Shown here in pieces: positions 48,516-56,518 of a stretch of 64,000 bases of DNA. The stretch's first letter is position 1; each line of letters begins with the position of its first letter. The notes beneath the pieces were generated by a model that worked only from the letters and a program-made list of their open reading frames with translations, had not been told where the DNA came from and made no database searches. Source of the stretch: Pleomorphomonas sp. T1.2MG-36 (GTDB taxonomy: Bacteria > Pseudomonadota > Alphaproteobacteria > Rhizobiales > Pleomorphomonadaceae). The stretch lies in the NCBI RefSeq assembly GCF_950100655.1, contig NZ_CATNLY010000001.1, forward strand, positions 930,001 through 994,000. The letters are read 5' to 3'. A program made the translations under genes and the position numbers.

Positions 48516-49796
48516 TCAGGGCGCCGGCATGATCTGCGGCAGTTGCGAAGCGTCGGCGGGGGCACCGTCGCCCGGCGCCGGGCCGAGCGTCGGCGCCACC
48601 TGCTCCACCTGGACGACCACGCGCTTCTGGGCCTGTTGCGCCCCGACCATGAGGCTGGTGATCCGGCTGGCCTTGTCCGGATCCATGGCGGCGAGGATCG
48701 GCGACAGCTTGCGCGGATTCATGTGGCCGGCCAGTTCGAGCAGCGTGCCGGTGTCGAGCTTGTCGAACACGGCGGCGGCAGCCTTGGGCTTCATCCCTTC
48801 GTAAAGCGAAACGAGCGCCGCCATTTGCTCGTTCATGGCAGGAGCCGCACCGGCCGCCGCCGGCGCGCCGGGCGCGGCTCCCGACGCCGGAGCACCTCCG
48901 GCCGGAGGCGACGACGCCGGGCCGGAAGCCGCCGGATTCGCCGCCGGTGCCCCACCCCCGCCGGCCACGCCGAGCTGGGATTCGATGGACTGAAGCTGAT
49001 TCAACCGTTCGTTGAGGCGCTGTTCCGTCGCCTCCAGCAATTTGGCCCGGAGATCGAGGTCATGCGCACGCTTGTCGAGATCATCCCGCCGGGCGGCAAG
49101 ACCTTCGAGGATGGCCCGCTCCGACGATCCGATCGGCGGCGAGTACTCCTTGGGGCGTTCGGTATAGACGTCGGTCGGCGCCTTGGCGCCGCCATGTCCG
49201 CCCTCGGCCGGCGCCCCATGTTCGGCGGCCGGCGCACCATGCTCGGCCGCGGCGGCGGGAGCAGCATCGGCACCGCCAGCGGCGGGCGCTCCGTGGCCGG
49301 CATCGGCCGCCGGTGCCGCGTCGTGACCGGCGGGAGCGGCTTCAGTTCCGGTGGCTGGAGGAGGCGTGTCCTTCCCGGCGTCGGCGGGCTTCGCATCGGC
49401 CGGTGCTCCGTGCCCGGCATCGGTCGCCGCTGCATCCCCATGAGCGGCGCCATCGGCCGGGGCCGCGTCATGTCCGGCAGCCGCTGGCGCCTCGCCATGT
49501 CCTGCCGCTGGCGCTTCGCCGTGCCCACTGCCCTTTTCCTGCTCGGCTTTCAGCTTCTTGTATTCATCGGCAAGGTCGATCGGCGTCGTCAGGCGATCGA
49601 CGGCCGACGTATCCGGCGCGGCGCTCGCCTCCGGGGCCGCCTCGCCGTGCCCCGCCGGTGCCTCGCCGCCGGAGGCAACCGCCGAACGGGGTCCGACTTC
49701 GAGTGGCTCCACCCCCATGATGAAGCCGAGCACCTTCACGGCGAGCAACGCCGTGACGGCAATCAGCACCAGCGGGAGCAGGCGGATTTTCTTCAC
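48516..49796 (-). CDS. MotE-like protein with MgtE_N domain
   Basis: This 426-residue protein starts with a membrane anchor or signal (LLPLVLIAVTALLAVKVLGFIMGV). A ~150-residue linker follows with many Gly-His-Ala-Pro repeats (AGHGEAPAAGHGEAP style). A coiled coil (~220-270: LEGLAARRDDLDKRAHDL, LNQLQSIESQL) leads to a C-terminal MgtE intracellular N-like domain (LVSLYEGMKPKAAAAVFDKL, MNPRKLSPILAAMDPDKA). MotE of Sinorhizobium, a periplasmic chaperone for MotC, has this end domain. The start is GTG, overlapping the DUF6468 stop. The His-rich linker is unusual. Confidence 0.78.
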   Translation of the reverse strand: MKKIRLLPLVLIAVTALLAVKVLGFIMGVEPLEVGPRSAVASGGEAPAGHGEAAPEASAAPDTSAVDRLTTPIDLADEYKKLKAEQEKGSGHGEAPAAGHGEAPAAAGHDAAPADGAAHGDAAATDAGHGAPADAKPADAGKDTPPPATGTEAAPAGHDAAPAADAGHGAPAAGGADAAPAAAAEHGAPAAEHGAPAEGGHGGAKAPTDVYTERPKEYSPPIGSSERAILEGLAARRDDLDKRAHDLDLRAKLLEATEQRLNERLNQLQSIESQLGVAGGGGAPAANPAASGPASSPPAGGAPASGAAPGAPAAAGAAPAMNEQMAALVSLYEGMKPKAAAAVFDKLDTGTLLELAGHMNPRKLSPILAAMDPDKASRITSLMVGAQQAQKRVVVQVEQVAPTLGPAPGDGAPADASQLPQIMPAP

Positions 49797-50269
49797 GCAG
49801 CTGCCTCCCGCTTGCCGCGCCGCAGCGCCGACAAACGTTCCGCCGCCGCTTCGGCCGCCGCCTTGAGATTGCGCGCCGTGCTCTCGCGCGCCATCGGCTC
49901 GACCTCGATCTCGTTCATCGGCGCCACCGTGCTGCTACGCGCCGCGCCGACGATGGCGCCGATGCGCTTCACGATCTCGTTGCCGGCGGTAAGCCTCTGG
50001 TCGAGGTCGCCCAGCAGCGTCTCGGCGGCCAGCATGCGCCCGCCCACAGCCCGTTCGCACTCGGAGGCCGTCGCCTTGAGACCCAAGATGGCCCGCTCGG
50101 CAATCTCGGTGGCGGTGATCAGCTCGGAAATCGTGGCGCGCAGCACTTCCTCGTCGGCCCTGAGACGCGTCAGGCGGCGGTTGAGGATGGCGCAGTAGAC
50201 GATGGTGAGCGCGAGAAGGATGGCAACGACGATCTCAATCGCCACGCCGAGATTGAGGCCCGAAATCAT
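49793..50269 (-). CDS. DUF6468 flagellar-operon protein
   Basis: This 158-residue protein has one N-terminal transmembrane helix (LGVAIEIVVAILLALTIVYCAIL) and a long helical segment (~35-130), consistent with a coiled coil. Similar genes occur between fliM and motE-type genes in Hyphomicrobiales; the biochemical role is unknown. Translational coupling to both neighbours (ATGA with fliM, GTGA with the motE-like gene) means it is made with the motor switch. Confidence 0.75.
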   Translation of the reverse strand: MISGLNLGVAIEIVVAILLALTIVYCAILNRRLTRLRADEEVLRATISELITATEIAERAILGLKATASECERAVGGRMLAAETLLGDLDQRLTAGNEIVKRIGAIVGAARSSTVAPMNEIEVEPMARESTARNLKAAAEAAAERLSALRRGKREAAA

Positions 50270-51483
50270 GTGTTTTGCATCTCCTTCTGAACCGCGCGCT
50301 CGAAAGCGGCCAGCGTCATGCGCGGGCGCCTCAGATTCCTGTTGATCTTGACCGATACCTTGTCGCCGAGCCGGCCGATATTGCCCGAGGTGATATGGAC
50401 GTCGCCGCACTTGATGGCCACCGGGTCCTCCGGCGACACGCCGAACAGCAGCGTCTGCCCCACTTCGAGGTCCATCACCATGGACAGCGGCAGCTCCTCC
50501 TCGACCAGAACGGCGTCGACCTCAATGTCGGCGTTGTAGATCTCGGTGGCGAGGTGGCCTTCCCAGATGTTGTCGCGGCCGAACTTCTCGCCCATGATCA
50601 TCTGCAACAGAAGGTTGCGGATGGGCTCGATGGTGGCATACGGCAGCAGCATCTCGACAATGCCGCCGCGATCTTCCATGTCGACGCGGAACTGGATCAG
50701 GATACAGGCATTGGCCGGCCGCGAGATCGGCGCGAAGCGCGGATTGGTCTCGAGGCGCTCCAGCGTGAAGTTGATCTGGGTGAGCGGCGCGAAGGCCTTC
50801 TCGCAGTCGGCCAGCAGGAGGTCGATCATGCGGCGAACGAGGTTCATCTCGATCGTCGTGTACGGCCGTCCCTCGACACGGATCGCCGAGGTGCCGCGGC
50901 CACCGCCGAGCAGCACGTCGATGATCGAGTAGATGAGCGACGAGTCGACCGTCATCAGGCCGTAGTTGTCCCACTGCTCGGCCTTGACCACGGCCAGGAT
51001 GGCCGGCAGCGGAATGGAATTGAGATAGTCGCCGAAGCGCACCGACGAGATGCCGTCGAGCGACACTTCGACGTTGTCGGACGTGAAGTTGCGGAGCGTC
51101 GTCGTCGTTTCCCGCACGAAGCGGTCGAAGACGATTTCCAGCATCGGCAGGCGCTCGTAGGAAACGAGCGCGGAGTTGACCAGCGACCGAATGCCGCTCT
51201 GGTCGTTGGAAACGTGATCCTCGACGTTGAAGCCGAGGAGGTTGTCGATTTCCTCCTGGTTCAGCACGCGGTCGGCGCCACGGCTCGACGCATCGAGCTC
51301 GGCGTCGTTGTCGTCGATCATCGCCGCCCACTGGGCGGCCACGGCGTCGGCGTTCTCGACGCCCTGCTCTTCGAGCGCGGCGCCCCATTCGGCCGCGAGA
51401 TCGTCCATGTCGTCGCCGCTGTCGGCCCGCTGTTCTGCCAGAGCCGCACCCCAGTCCGCCGAAAGATCGTCGTCGTCAGCCAT
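50266..51483 (-). CDS. fliM: flagellar motor switch protein FliM, extended N-terminus
   Basis: This 405-residue C-ring protein has the usual middle CheC-like domain (ITSVRFGDY-like ISSVRFGDYLNSIPLP, GGGRGTSAIRVEGRPYTTIE) and C-terminal SpoA domain (EVDAVLVEEELPLSMVMDLEVGQTLLFG). The CheY-docking peptide LNQEEIDNLLGF is not at the N-terminus but at residues 74-85, behind three acidic repeats: DLSADWGAALAEQ (6-18), DLAAEWGAALEEQ (28-40) and DAVAAQWAAMIDD (46-58). AAGG upstream favours ATG 51483. The gene follows fliL. Confidence 0.95.
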   Translation of the reverse strand: MADDDDLSADWGAALAEQRADSGDDMDDLAAEWGAALEEQGVENADAVAAQWAAMIDDNDAELDASSRGADRVLNQEEIDNLLGFNVEDHVSNDQSGIRSLVNSALVSYERLPMLEIVFDRFVRETTTTLRNFTSDNVEVSLDGISSVRFGDYLNSIPLPAILAVVKAEQWDNYGLMTVDSSLIYSIIDVLLGGGRGTSAIRVEGRPYTTIEMNLVRRMIDLLLADCEKAFAPLTQINFTLERLETNPRFAPISRPANACILIQFRVDMEDRGGIVEMLLPYATIEPIRNLLLQMIMGEKFGRDNIWEGHLATEIYNADIEVDAVLVEEELPLSMVMDLEVGQTLLFGVSPEDPVAIKCGDVHITSGNIGRLGDKVSVKINRNLRRPRMTLAAFERAVQKEMQNT

Positions 51484-51494
51484 GCTCGACATCC

Positions 51495-52004
51495 TTATTG
51501 CACGATGACGTTCTTGAAGAGCACGTCGTCGACACGGGCCGGATAGACCGCGATGTTGACGCGCCGCTGCAGCTCTTCCTTCAGGCGGAACAGACCGGCC
51601 GAGCCCTGCAGATCGGAGGCCCTGAGCTCGCGCATGTAGGTCTGGAAGGCGTCGAGCACGCGCGGCAGGTTGGGCTTGATCACCTCCAGCATCTTGTCGT
51701 CGCTGACCTCGAGCGCGATCTCCATCTTGACGAAGGTCGGCCGTTCGTCGGCCGTCGACAGATTGAGGATCATCATCGGCAGGTCGTAGTAGTAGGCGTG
51801 CGGCTGAGACGCGGCCTCGACGGCGGCGACATCGCTCACCGCCGGCGTGGCCGGCGTGCCCCCCATCAGAAAGAAGGCCGCGCCGCCACCGACCAGAAGC
51901 ACCGCCACGGCTGCGCCGCCAATGATGATCAGCTTCTTCTTCGAAGAGCCGCCACTGGCCTCGCCGCCTTCCTGTTCGCCATCTGCTTTCGGGGTCTTGG
52001 CCAT
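51495..52004 (-). CDS. fliL: flagellar basal-body protein FliL
   Basis: This 169-residue single-pass membrane protein has a cytoplasmic Lys/Glu-rich N-terminus, a transmembrane helix (LIIIGGAAVAVLLVGGGAAFFLM, ~25-47) and a periplasmic SPFH-like domain (YYDLPMMILNLSTADERPTFVKMEIALEV). It surrounds stator units and boosts motor output. It is the first gene of the fliL-fliM-DUF6468-motE-TPR unit. A tandem CtrA site lies 130 bp upstream, as in Caulobacter fliLM. Confidence 0.95.
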   Translation of the reverse strand: MAKTPKADGEQEGGEASGGSSKKKLIIIGGAAVAVLLVGGGAAFFLMGGTPATPAVSDVAAVEAASQPHAYYYDLPMMILNLSTADERPTFVKMEIALEVSDDKMLEVIKPNLPRVLDAFQTYMRELRASDLQGSAGLFRLKEELQRRVNIAVYPARVDDVLFKNVIVQ

Positions 52005-52133
52005 GGCCTTCGGCGCCTGCTCCGGAATCGGGGGAAGCCGAGCGCCTCCACCTCAAAGCTATGGGTCGGCCCCTTCACAGCAACAACGATTCTTTGCCGG
52101 AGCCCACAGCCCTTTCATTGACCTTCAGGATAG

Positions 52134-52160
52134 TTAACGATTGGTTGATAATTGGTTAAC
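52134..52160. promoter_or_regulatory. tandem CtrA boxes, fliL/flgF region
   Basis: The sequence reads TTAA-N7-TTGA-N7-TTAAC with identical centre spacing (TTAA 52134-52137, TTGA 52145-52148, TTAA 52156-52159). This is two overlapping CtrA sites sharing a degenerate middle half-site. The distance of 130 bp to fliL (minus) suits control of that operon; flgF (plus) begins 190 bp away. Confidence 0.7.
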
Positions 52161-52164
52161 GCCT

Positions 52165-52178
52165 CGGCAGAAATTGCC
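52165..52178. promoter_or_regulatory. GGCA-N5-TGCC element upstream of flgF
   Basis: CGGCAGAAATTGCC, an inverted GGCA/TGCC repeat with a 5-bp AT-rich centre, lies 88 bp upstream of the sigma-54 -24 element. It is similar to the elements at 52195 and 57004 and is a candidate enhancer for an FlbD/NtrC-type activator. Confidence 0.5.
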
Positions 52179-52194
52179 ACCCTGGACCTGCCGG

Positions 52195-52209
52195 CCGGCA
52201 AGAAACGCC
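52195..52209. promoter_or_regulatory. second GGCA-AGAAA-YGCC element upstream of flgF
   Basis: CCGGCAAGAAACGCC lies 57 bp upstream of the -24 element at 52266. It shares CCGGCAAGAAAYGCC with the element upstream of flgI (57004-57020). Paired sites are usual for NtrC-family enhancers. Confidence 0.5.
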
Positions 52210-52265
52210 ATGCGAGACCACCGCGAACTTTTACCTAACCAGTTGATATTTCATGATTACGAAGT

Positions 52266-52280
52266 TGGCACGTTCCCTGC
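52266..52280 (+). promoter_or_regulatory. sigma-54 promoter of flgF operon
   Basis: TGGCACGTTCCCTGC matches the -24/-12 consensus TGGCAC-N5-TTGC except for one base in the -12 element (CTGC). The invariant GG and GC are 10 bp apart. It lies 70 bp upstream of the flgF ATG. Confidence 0.7.
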
Positions 52281-52349
52281 GATAGAGATCTCGGGCAGCG
52301 ACGCTGGGGAGCGTGACGCCGTCCGATTGGGACTTGGGAACGATTTGCC

Positions 52350-53093
52350 ATGCAGAATGCAACTCTGGTGGCGCTGTCGGGTCAGGTTGCGTTGAGACGC
52401 AAGCTGGACGTCATCGCCAACAACGTGGCCAACATGGACACCGCCGGCTTCAAGCGCGTTTCGCTCGACTTCGAGGAAACGACGATGCCGAAGGCGTCGG
52501 CAACGCTTTTTCCTCGCCGCGACCGCGATAACCGCTTCGTCCGCGAGCTGGCCACCGTGCACGACTTCTCGGCCGGATCGATCGAGATGACCGGCAACGA
52601 CCTCGATGTGGCGATCGAAGCCGACAACAGCTTTTTCGTCATCAATACGCCGGCCGGCGAGCGCTACACCCGCGCAGGCGACTTCGCCGTCGACAACACC
52701 GGTCGTCTCGTCACCGCCGACGGCAAGCCGGTTCTCGGCGATGGCGGCGAGATCGTCTTCGGCAGCGAGGAAACCAATATCGCCATCGCCCGCGACGGCA
52801 CGATCTCTTCCAGCGCCGGGCTGAAGGGCAAACTCCGCATCGCCGCCTTCCCCGACACCACGGTGCTCTCCAAGGAGGGCGACAATCTCTACTCGGCCAG
52901 CGCGGCGCCCCAGGCTCCGGCTTTCATCCGCGTCCGTCAGGGCGCCCTCGAGAAGTCCAACGTCTCGGGCGTCGAGGAACTCACCGCCATGCTGGACGTC
53001 CAGCGCGCCTACGAGCGCATCTCCAACATGGTGAAACAGCAAAACGACCTCAGTGCCAGGGCGATCGAACGCCTCGGCTCCGTCAACGCCTGA
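52350..53093 (+). CDS. flgF: flagellar rod protein FlgF
   Basis: This 247-residue proximal rod protein has the N-terminal VALRRKLDVIANNVANMDTAGFKR, a middle region with GDFAVDNTGRLVTADGKPVLGD, and the C-terminal LTAMLDVQRAYERISNMVKQQNDLSARAIERLG. It is the first gene of flgF-flgG-flgA-flgH, the same order as flgF-flgG-flaD-flgH in Caulobacter. A sigma-54 promoter precedes it. Confidence 0.96.
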   Translation: MQNATLVALSGQVALRRKLDVIANNVANMDTAGFKRVSLDFEETTMPKASATLFPRRDRDNRFVRELATVHDFSAGSIEMTGNDLDVAIEADNSFFVINTPAGERYTRAGDFAVDNTGRLVTADGKPVLGDGGEIVFGSEETNIAIARDGTISSSAGLKGKLRIAAFPDTTVLSKEGDNLYSASAAPQAPAFIRVRQGALEKSNVSGVEELTAMLDVQRAYERISNMVKQQNDLSARAIERLGSVNA

Positions 53094-53110
53094 TCCGGGA
53101 GCGACCGCAC

Positions 53111-53899
53111 ATGAAAGCCCTGACCATCGCCGCAACCGGCATGAAGGCCCAGGAGACCAACGTCTCGGTCATCTCCAACAACATCGCCAACATGCGCACC
53201 ACCGGCTACAAGAGCCAGCGCGCCAACTTCCAGGATCTGCTCTATCAGACCCTGCGCCGCCAGGGCTCCACCACGTCGGACGCCGGAACGCAGGTGCCGG
53301 CCGGCGTGCAGCTCGGCTCGGGCGTTCGCATCGTCGCCACGCCGCGCAACATGACCCAGGGCGACCCCGAAGCCACCGGCAATGACAAGGATCTCGCCAT
53401 CCGCGGCGAGGGCTTCTTCCAGATCACCCTGCCCGACGGCCGGACGGCCTACACCCGCGACGGCTCCTTCGAGCTCGATTCCACCGGCACGCTGGTCACC
53501 GCCGACGGCTACACCGTGCAGCCGGCCATCACCGTGCCGCAGAACGCCAGCGACCTCAGCATTTCCAACACTGGCCAGGTGCAGGCCAAGATCGGCACCG
53601 CCACCACCGCGACGGTGCTCGGCCAGATCGAGCTTGCCCGCTTCGTCAACAAGAACGGCCTCGAGCCGATGGGTGACAACCTGTTCCTCGAGACGGCATC
53701 GAGTGGCGCCGCCCAGACCGGCAATCCCGGCGACGCCGGCTACGGCACCCTTCTGCAGAGCTACCTCGAATCCTCCAACGTCGAGGCGGTCAACGAGCTT
53801 TCCTCGCTCATCTCCGCCCAGCGGGCCTACGAAATGAACTCCCGCATCATCTCGGCCGCCGACGAGATGTCGCAGACGACATCCAACCTGGGCAAGTGA
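53111..53899 (+). CDS. flgG: flagellar distal rod protein FlgG
   Basis: This 262-residue distal rod protein has LTIAATGMKAQETNVSVISNNIANMRTTGYK at the N-terminus, the FFQITLPDGRTAYTRDGSFELDSTGTLVTADGY core, and C-terminal NVEAVNELSSLISAQRAYEMNSRIISAADEM. It forms the long rod that crosses the P and L rings. It is separated from flgF by 17 bp and from flgA by 9 bp. Confidence 0.97.
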   Translation: MKALTIAATGMKAQETNVSVISNNIANMRTTGYKSQRANFQDLLYQTLRRQGSTTSDAGTQVPAGVQLGSGVRIVATPRNMTQGDPEATGNDKDLAIRGEGFFQITLPDGRTAYTRDGSFELDSTGTLVTADGYTVQPAITVPQNASDLSISNTGQVQAKIGTATTATVLGQIELARFVNKNGLEPMGDNLFLETASSGAAQTGNPGDAGYGTLLQSYLESSNVEAVNELSSLISAQRAYEMNSRIISAADEMSQTTSNLGK

Positions 53900-53908
53900 G
53901 GCAGGACC

Positions 53909-54895
53909 ATGATGCGCGCTCTCTTCCTCCGGATCGTCCTCGCCGCCGCGCTTGCGACGCTCGCCGCCGGTTTCATCGCCACCCATCAGGCGTCGGCGGC
54001 CGAACTGCGGTCGCGCGTCGAGATCGACGGCGCCATCGTCACGCTCGGCGACCTGTTCGACGGGGCGGGCGACCTTGCGGGGCGCGCCGTGTTCCGGGCG
54101 CCCGACCTCGGCGTCACCGGCGCCCTGCCGGCCAACGAGGCCGTCAAGGCCGCCGTCGCGGCCGGCCTCGCCGTCGACCGCCTGCCGACCTTCACGAGCG
54201 TCAGCGTCCTTCGCCGCGCCGTCACGGTCGAGACCGACACCCTCAAGACCCTTGTTGCCGAGGCCGCCGCCGCCCGCCTGGGCGCGGCCATCGAGAATGT
54301 CGACGTCACCATCGACGAGACCGTTGCCCCGATCGTCGCCGCAGCGACCGCAACGACGCCCGCCACCCTCGCCGGCTTCGTCCTTCAGCCGGGATCGGGC
54401 CGCTTCAACGCCACCGTCGCCGTCGATATCGGCGACGGCACGCGTTCGGTCGCGCTGGCCGGCCGCGCCGTCGAAACCATGGCCGTTCCGGTGCTGAACC
54501 GCCCGATCGATCGCCGCGCCGTCATCCATGCGTCCGACGTCACGACCGTCCGCATCGACAAGCGGCGGGTTCCGGGTTCGGCGGTGATCGATACCGACGA
54601 AGTCATTGACATGGCGGCCAAGCGTCCGCTCCGGGCCGGCGAGGTGATCGCCACGGCCGACATCGAGCAGCCCCGCATCATCCTGCGCGGCGACCTCGTC
54701 ACCTTGCAGTACTCGCGCCCGGGTCTGACCCTTTCGGCACGCGGCCGCGCCCTCGGCGACGGCGCCAAGGGGGACATCGTCTCCGTGCTCAACGAGCAGT
54801 CCAAGCGCACCATTCAAGGCGTCGTCACGGCCGCCGGCACCGTCGAGGTCACCGCGTCGAGCGGCCCGGCCGCCGTCAAGACGGCCATGAACTGA
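53909..54895 (+). CDS. flgA: P-ring chaperone FlgA
   Basis: This 328-residue periplasmic chaperone for P-ring assembly has a signal peptide (LRIVLAAALATLAAGFIATHQASA). The C-terminal SAF/ChapFlgA region, VPVLNRPIDRRAVIHASDVTTVRIDKRRVPGSAVID and LRAGEVIATADI, is clear. An Ala-rich middle section is longer than in E. coli FlgA (about 220 residues), which is common in alphaproteobacteria. Two adjacent ATGs leave the start ambiguous by one codon. Confidence 0.93.
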   Translation: MMRALFLRIVLAAALATLAAGFIATHQASAAELRSRVEIDGAIVTLGDLFDGAGDLAGRAVFRAPDLGVTGALPANEAVKAAVAAGLAVDRLPTFTSVSVLRRAVTVETDTLKTLVAEAAAARLGAAIENVDVTIDETVAPIVAAATATTPATLAGFVLQPGSGRFNATVAVDIGDGTRSVALAGRAVETMAVPVLNRPIDRRAVIHASDVTTVRIDKRRVPGSAVIDTDEVIDMAAKRPLRAGEVIATADIEQPRIILRGDLVTLQYSRPGLTLSARGRALGDGAKGDIVSVLNEQSKRTIQGVVTAAGTVEVTASSGPAAVKTAMN

Positions 54896-54915
54896 GCCAA
54901 ACCGAGGATCATCAG

Positions 54916-55659
54916 ATGCGTTTGTCCACCGTCCTTGCCACCGCCCTCCTCGGCATCGGCCTTTCCGCCTGCGGCAGCACCATGGACCGCCTGTCCCAGG
55001 TCGGCCAGACTCCCAAGCTGACCGCCATCGAGAACCCCACTGCGCAGCCCGGCTACAAGCCCGTGCAGATGCCGATGCCCACCGTGCAGCCCATCGCCTA
55101 TAGCCCCAACTCGCTGTGGCAGTCCGGCTCGCGCACCTTCTTCAAGGATCAGCGCGCCCGCAACGTCGGCGACATCCTGACCATCAAGGTCTCGATCTCC
55201 GACAAGGCCGCCTTCGACAACTCGTCGGAACGCTCGCGCACGTCGAGCGACTCCACCGGAGTCGGCGGCGCGCTCGGCACCGCCATCGACAACATCGTCA
55301 TGCCCTCCGGCATGGCGGCCAGCGACATCGCGTCCACCAAGGGGGCTTCCGCCTACAAGGGAACCGGCTCGATCGATCGTTCCGAGAAGCTGTCGACCAA
55401 CGTCGCCGCCGTGGTGACCCAGCTCCTTCCCAACGGCAACCTCGTCATTGAGGGACGCCAGGAAGTGCGCGTCAACTACGAGATCCGCGAACTGGTGGTG
55501 GCGGGCGTCGTGCGGCCCGAGGATATCGCCGCCGACAACACCATCGAGAGCACCAAGATCGCCGAGGCCCGCATTTCCTACGGTGGCCGGGGCCAGATCT
55601 CCGACGTGCAGCAGCCGCGCACCGGCCAGCAGGTCCTCGACATCCTCCTGCCGTTCTGA
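54916..55659 (+). CDS. flgH: flagellar L-ring lipoprotein FlgH
   Basis: This 247-residue outer-membrane L-ring protein has a lipoprotein signal with lipobox LSAC (Cys19, MRLSTVLATALLGIGLSAC). Conserved stretches are LWQSGSRTFFKDQRARNVGDILTIKVSI, LPNGNLVIEGRQEVRVNYE and ISYGGRGQISDVQQPR. It is the last gene of the flgF operon and is followed by a highly structured 3' region with four hairpins. Confidence 0.96.
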   Translation: MRLSTVLATALLGIGLSACGSTMDRLSQVGQTPKLTAIENPTAQPGYKPVQMPMPTVQPIAYSPNSLWQSGSRTFFKDQRARNVGDILTIKVSISDKAAFDNSSERSRTSSDSTGVGGALGTAIDNIVMPSGMAASDIASTKGASAYKGTGSIDRSEKLSTNVAAVVTQLLPNGNLVIEGRQEVRVNYEIRELVVAGVVRPEDIAADNTIESTKIAEARISYGGRGQISDVQQPRTGQQVLDILLPF

Positions 55660-55671
55660 CGGCACATCGAT

Positions 55672-55827
55672 CGGCTCGCGCTCCCCAAGCATCCCAAGCG
55701 AGCCGTATCGCCGAAGGGCCGCTCCCCAATTGGCCCCAGGCGATCCCGCCGGCCCCTTCCCCAAGTCCGGGCCGGCTTTCCCCAAGCGGCGCGACCTCCC
55801 TTCCCAAGTCATCGTGGAGGTCGCGCC
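55672..55827 (+). ncRNA. four-hairpin array with repeated UCCCCAA loops, flgH 3' region
   Basis: Four consecutive perfect or near-perfect stems follow flgH. H1 is CGGCTCGC/GCGAGCCG (55672-55679, 55698-55705). H2 is ATCGCC+GGGCC/GGCCC+GGCGAT (55707-55744). H3 is GCCGGCCC/GGGCCGGC (55748-55755, 55769-55776). H4 is GGCGCGACCTCC/GGAGGTCGCGCC (55788-55799, 55816-55827). Each loop holds a [CU]UCCC(C)AA motif, and an extra copy lies in the H3-H4 linker. Repeated identical loops on unrelated stems imply selection on the loop sequence: a regulatory RNA or protein/RNA sponge, sense or antisense. Confidence 0.5.
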
Positions 55828-55881
55828 CAGGGGACGCTATTCATTCAAGCACCGATGCCGTCCCGACAGCGACGGCAAACG

Positions 55882-55912
55882 AAAAAGGGGCATCCGCGAG
55901 GACGCCCCTTCG
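55882..55912. terminator. bidirectional terminator, flgH 3' region/dksA
   Basis: AAGGGGC-A-TCC (55885-55895) pairs with GGA-C-GCCCCTT (55900-55910) around GCGA. On the minus strand it is followed by TTTCG, making a good terminator for dksA; on the plus strand it would end the flgF operon and its 3' RNA array. Confidence 0.75.
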
Positions 55913-55938
55913 TCATGTTCCACAGAAGCCAACGGCCG

Positions 55939-56355
55939 TCACTCGTCGCGATAGACCTTTTCGCGCCGCTCGTGCCGCTCCTGCGCCTCGATCGACAGCG
56001 TGGCGATCGGGCGGGCGTCGAGGCGTTTCAGCGAGATTGGCTCGCCGGTCTCCTCGCAGTAGCCATAGGAGCCATCCTCGATCCGCTTGATGGCCGCCTC
56101 GATCTTGGAGATAAGCTTGCGCTGGCGGTCGCGCGCCCGGAGCTCGATCGACCTGTCTGTTTCCGACGATGCCCGGTCGGCAATATCGGGAAGGTTGGTG
56201 TTCTCGTTCTGAAGGTTCTGGAGGGTCTCCTTGCTCTCGCGCAGGATGTCCTCCTTCCACTGAAGCAGTTTGCGCCTGAAGTATTCGCGCTGGCGATCAT
56301 TCATGAACGGCTCGTCGTCGGACGGCCGGTAGTCATCCGCAAGCTCAATCGACAT
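55939..56355 (-). CDS. dksA: DksA-type RNA polymerase-binding regulator
   Basis: This 138-residue DksA/TraR protein modulates RNA polymerase with ppGpp. It has the coiled coil with the tip Asp residues (DIADRASSETDRSIELRARDRQRKL) and the globular end GYCEETGEPISLKRLDARPIATLSIEAQERHE. Only one cysteine remains of the four-cysteine zinc finger, as is known for Cys-poor DksA forms that work without zinc. It stands between flgH (convergent) and fliX (same strand). Confidence 0.92.
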   Translation of the reverse strand: MSIELADDYRPSDDEPFMNDRQREYFRRKLLQWKEDILRESKETLQNLQNENTNLPDIADRASSETDRSIELRARDRQRKLISKIEAAIKRIEDGSYGYCEETGEPISLKRLDARPIATLSIEAQERHERREKVYRDE

Positions 56356-56518
56356 CGACGGTCCTCACACACCACGAAGGCGGGCGGAATATAGCCATCC
56401 GACCTCCGCCCGACAACGGCAAATGCGAGAAAATCACCAAACCTTGTAGGGCTGGCGTTTACCAATACATATCAATCGATTAAGCCGTATTTATCGCCAG
56501 AAACAGCCAGTTCGAGCC

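Noticed and set aside
45456..50198. A 1580-codon open frame on the plus strand opposite the TPR, motE-like, DUF6468 genes
   Set aside because: It is Arg/Gly/His-rich without domains, lies exactly antisense to several well-supported genes and is explained by high GC at third codon positions.
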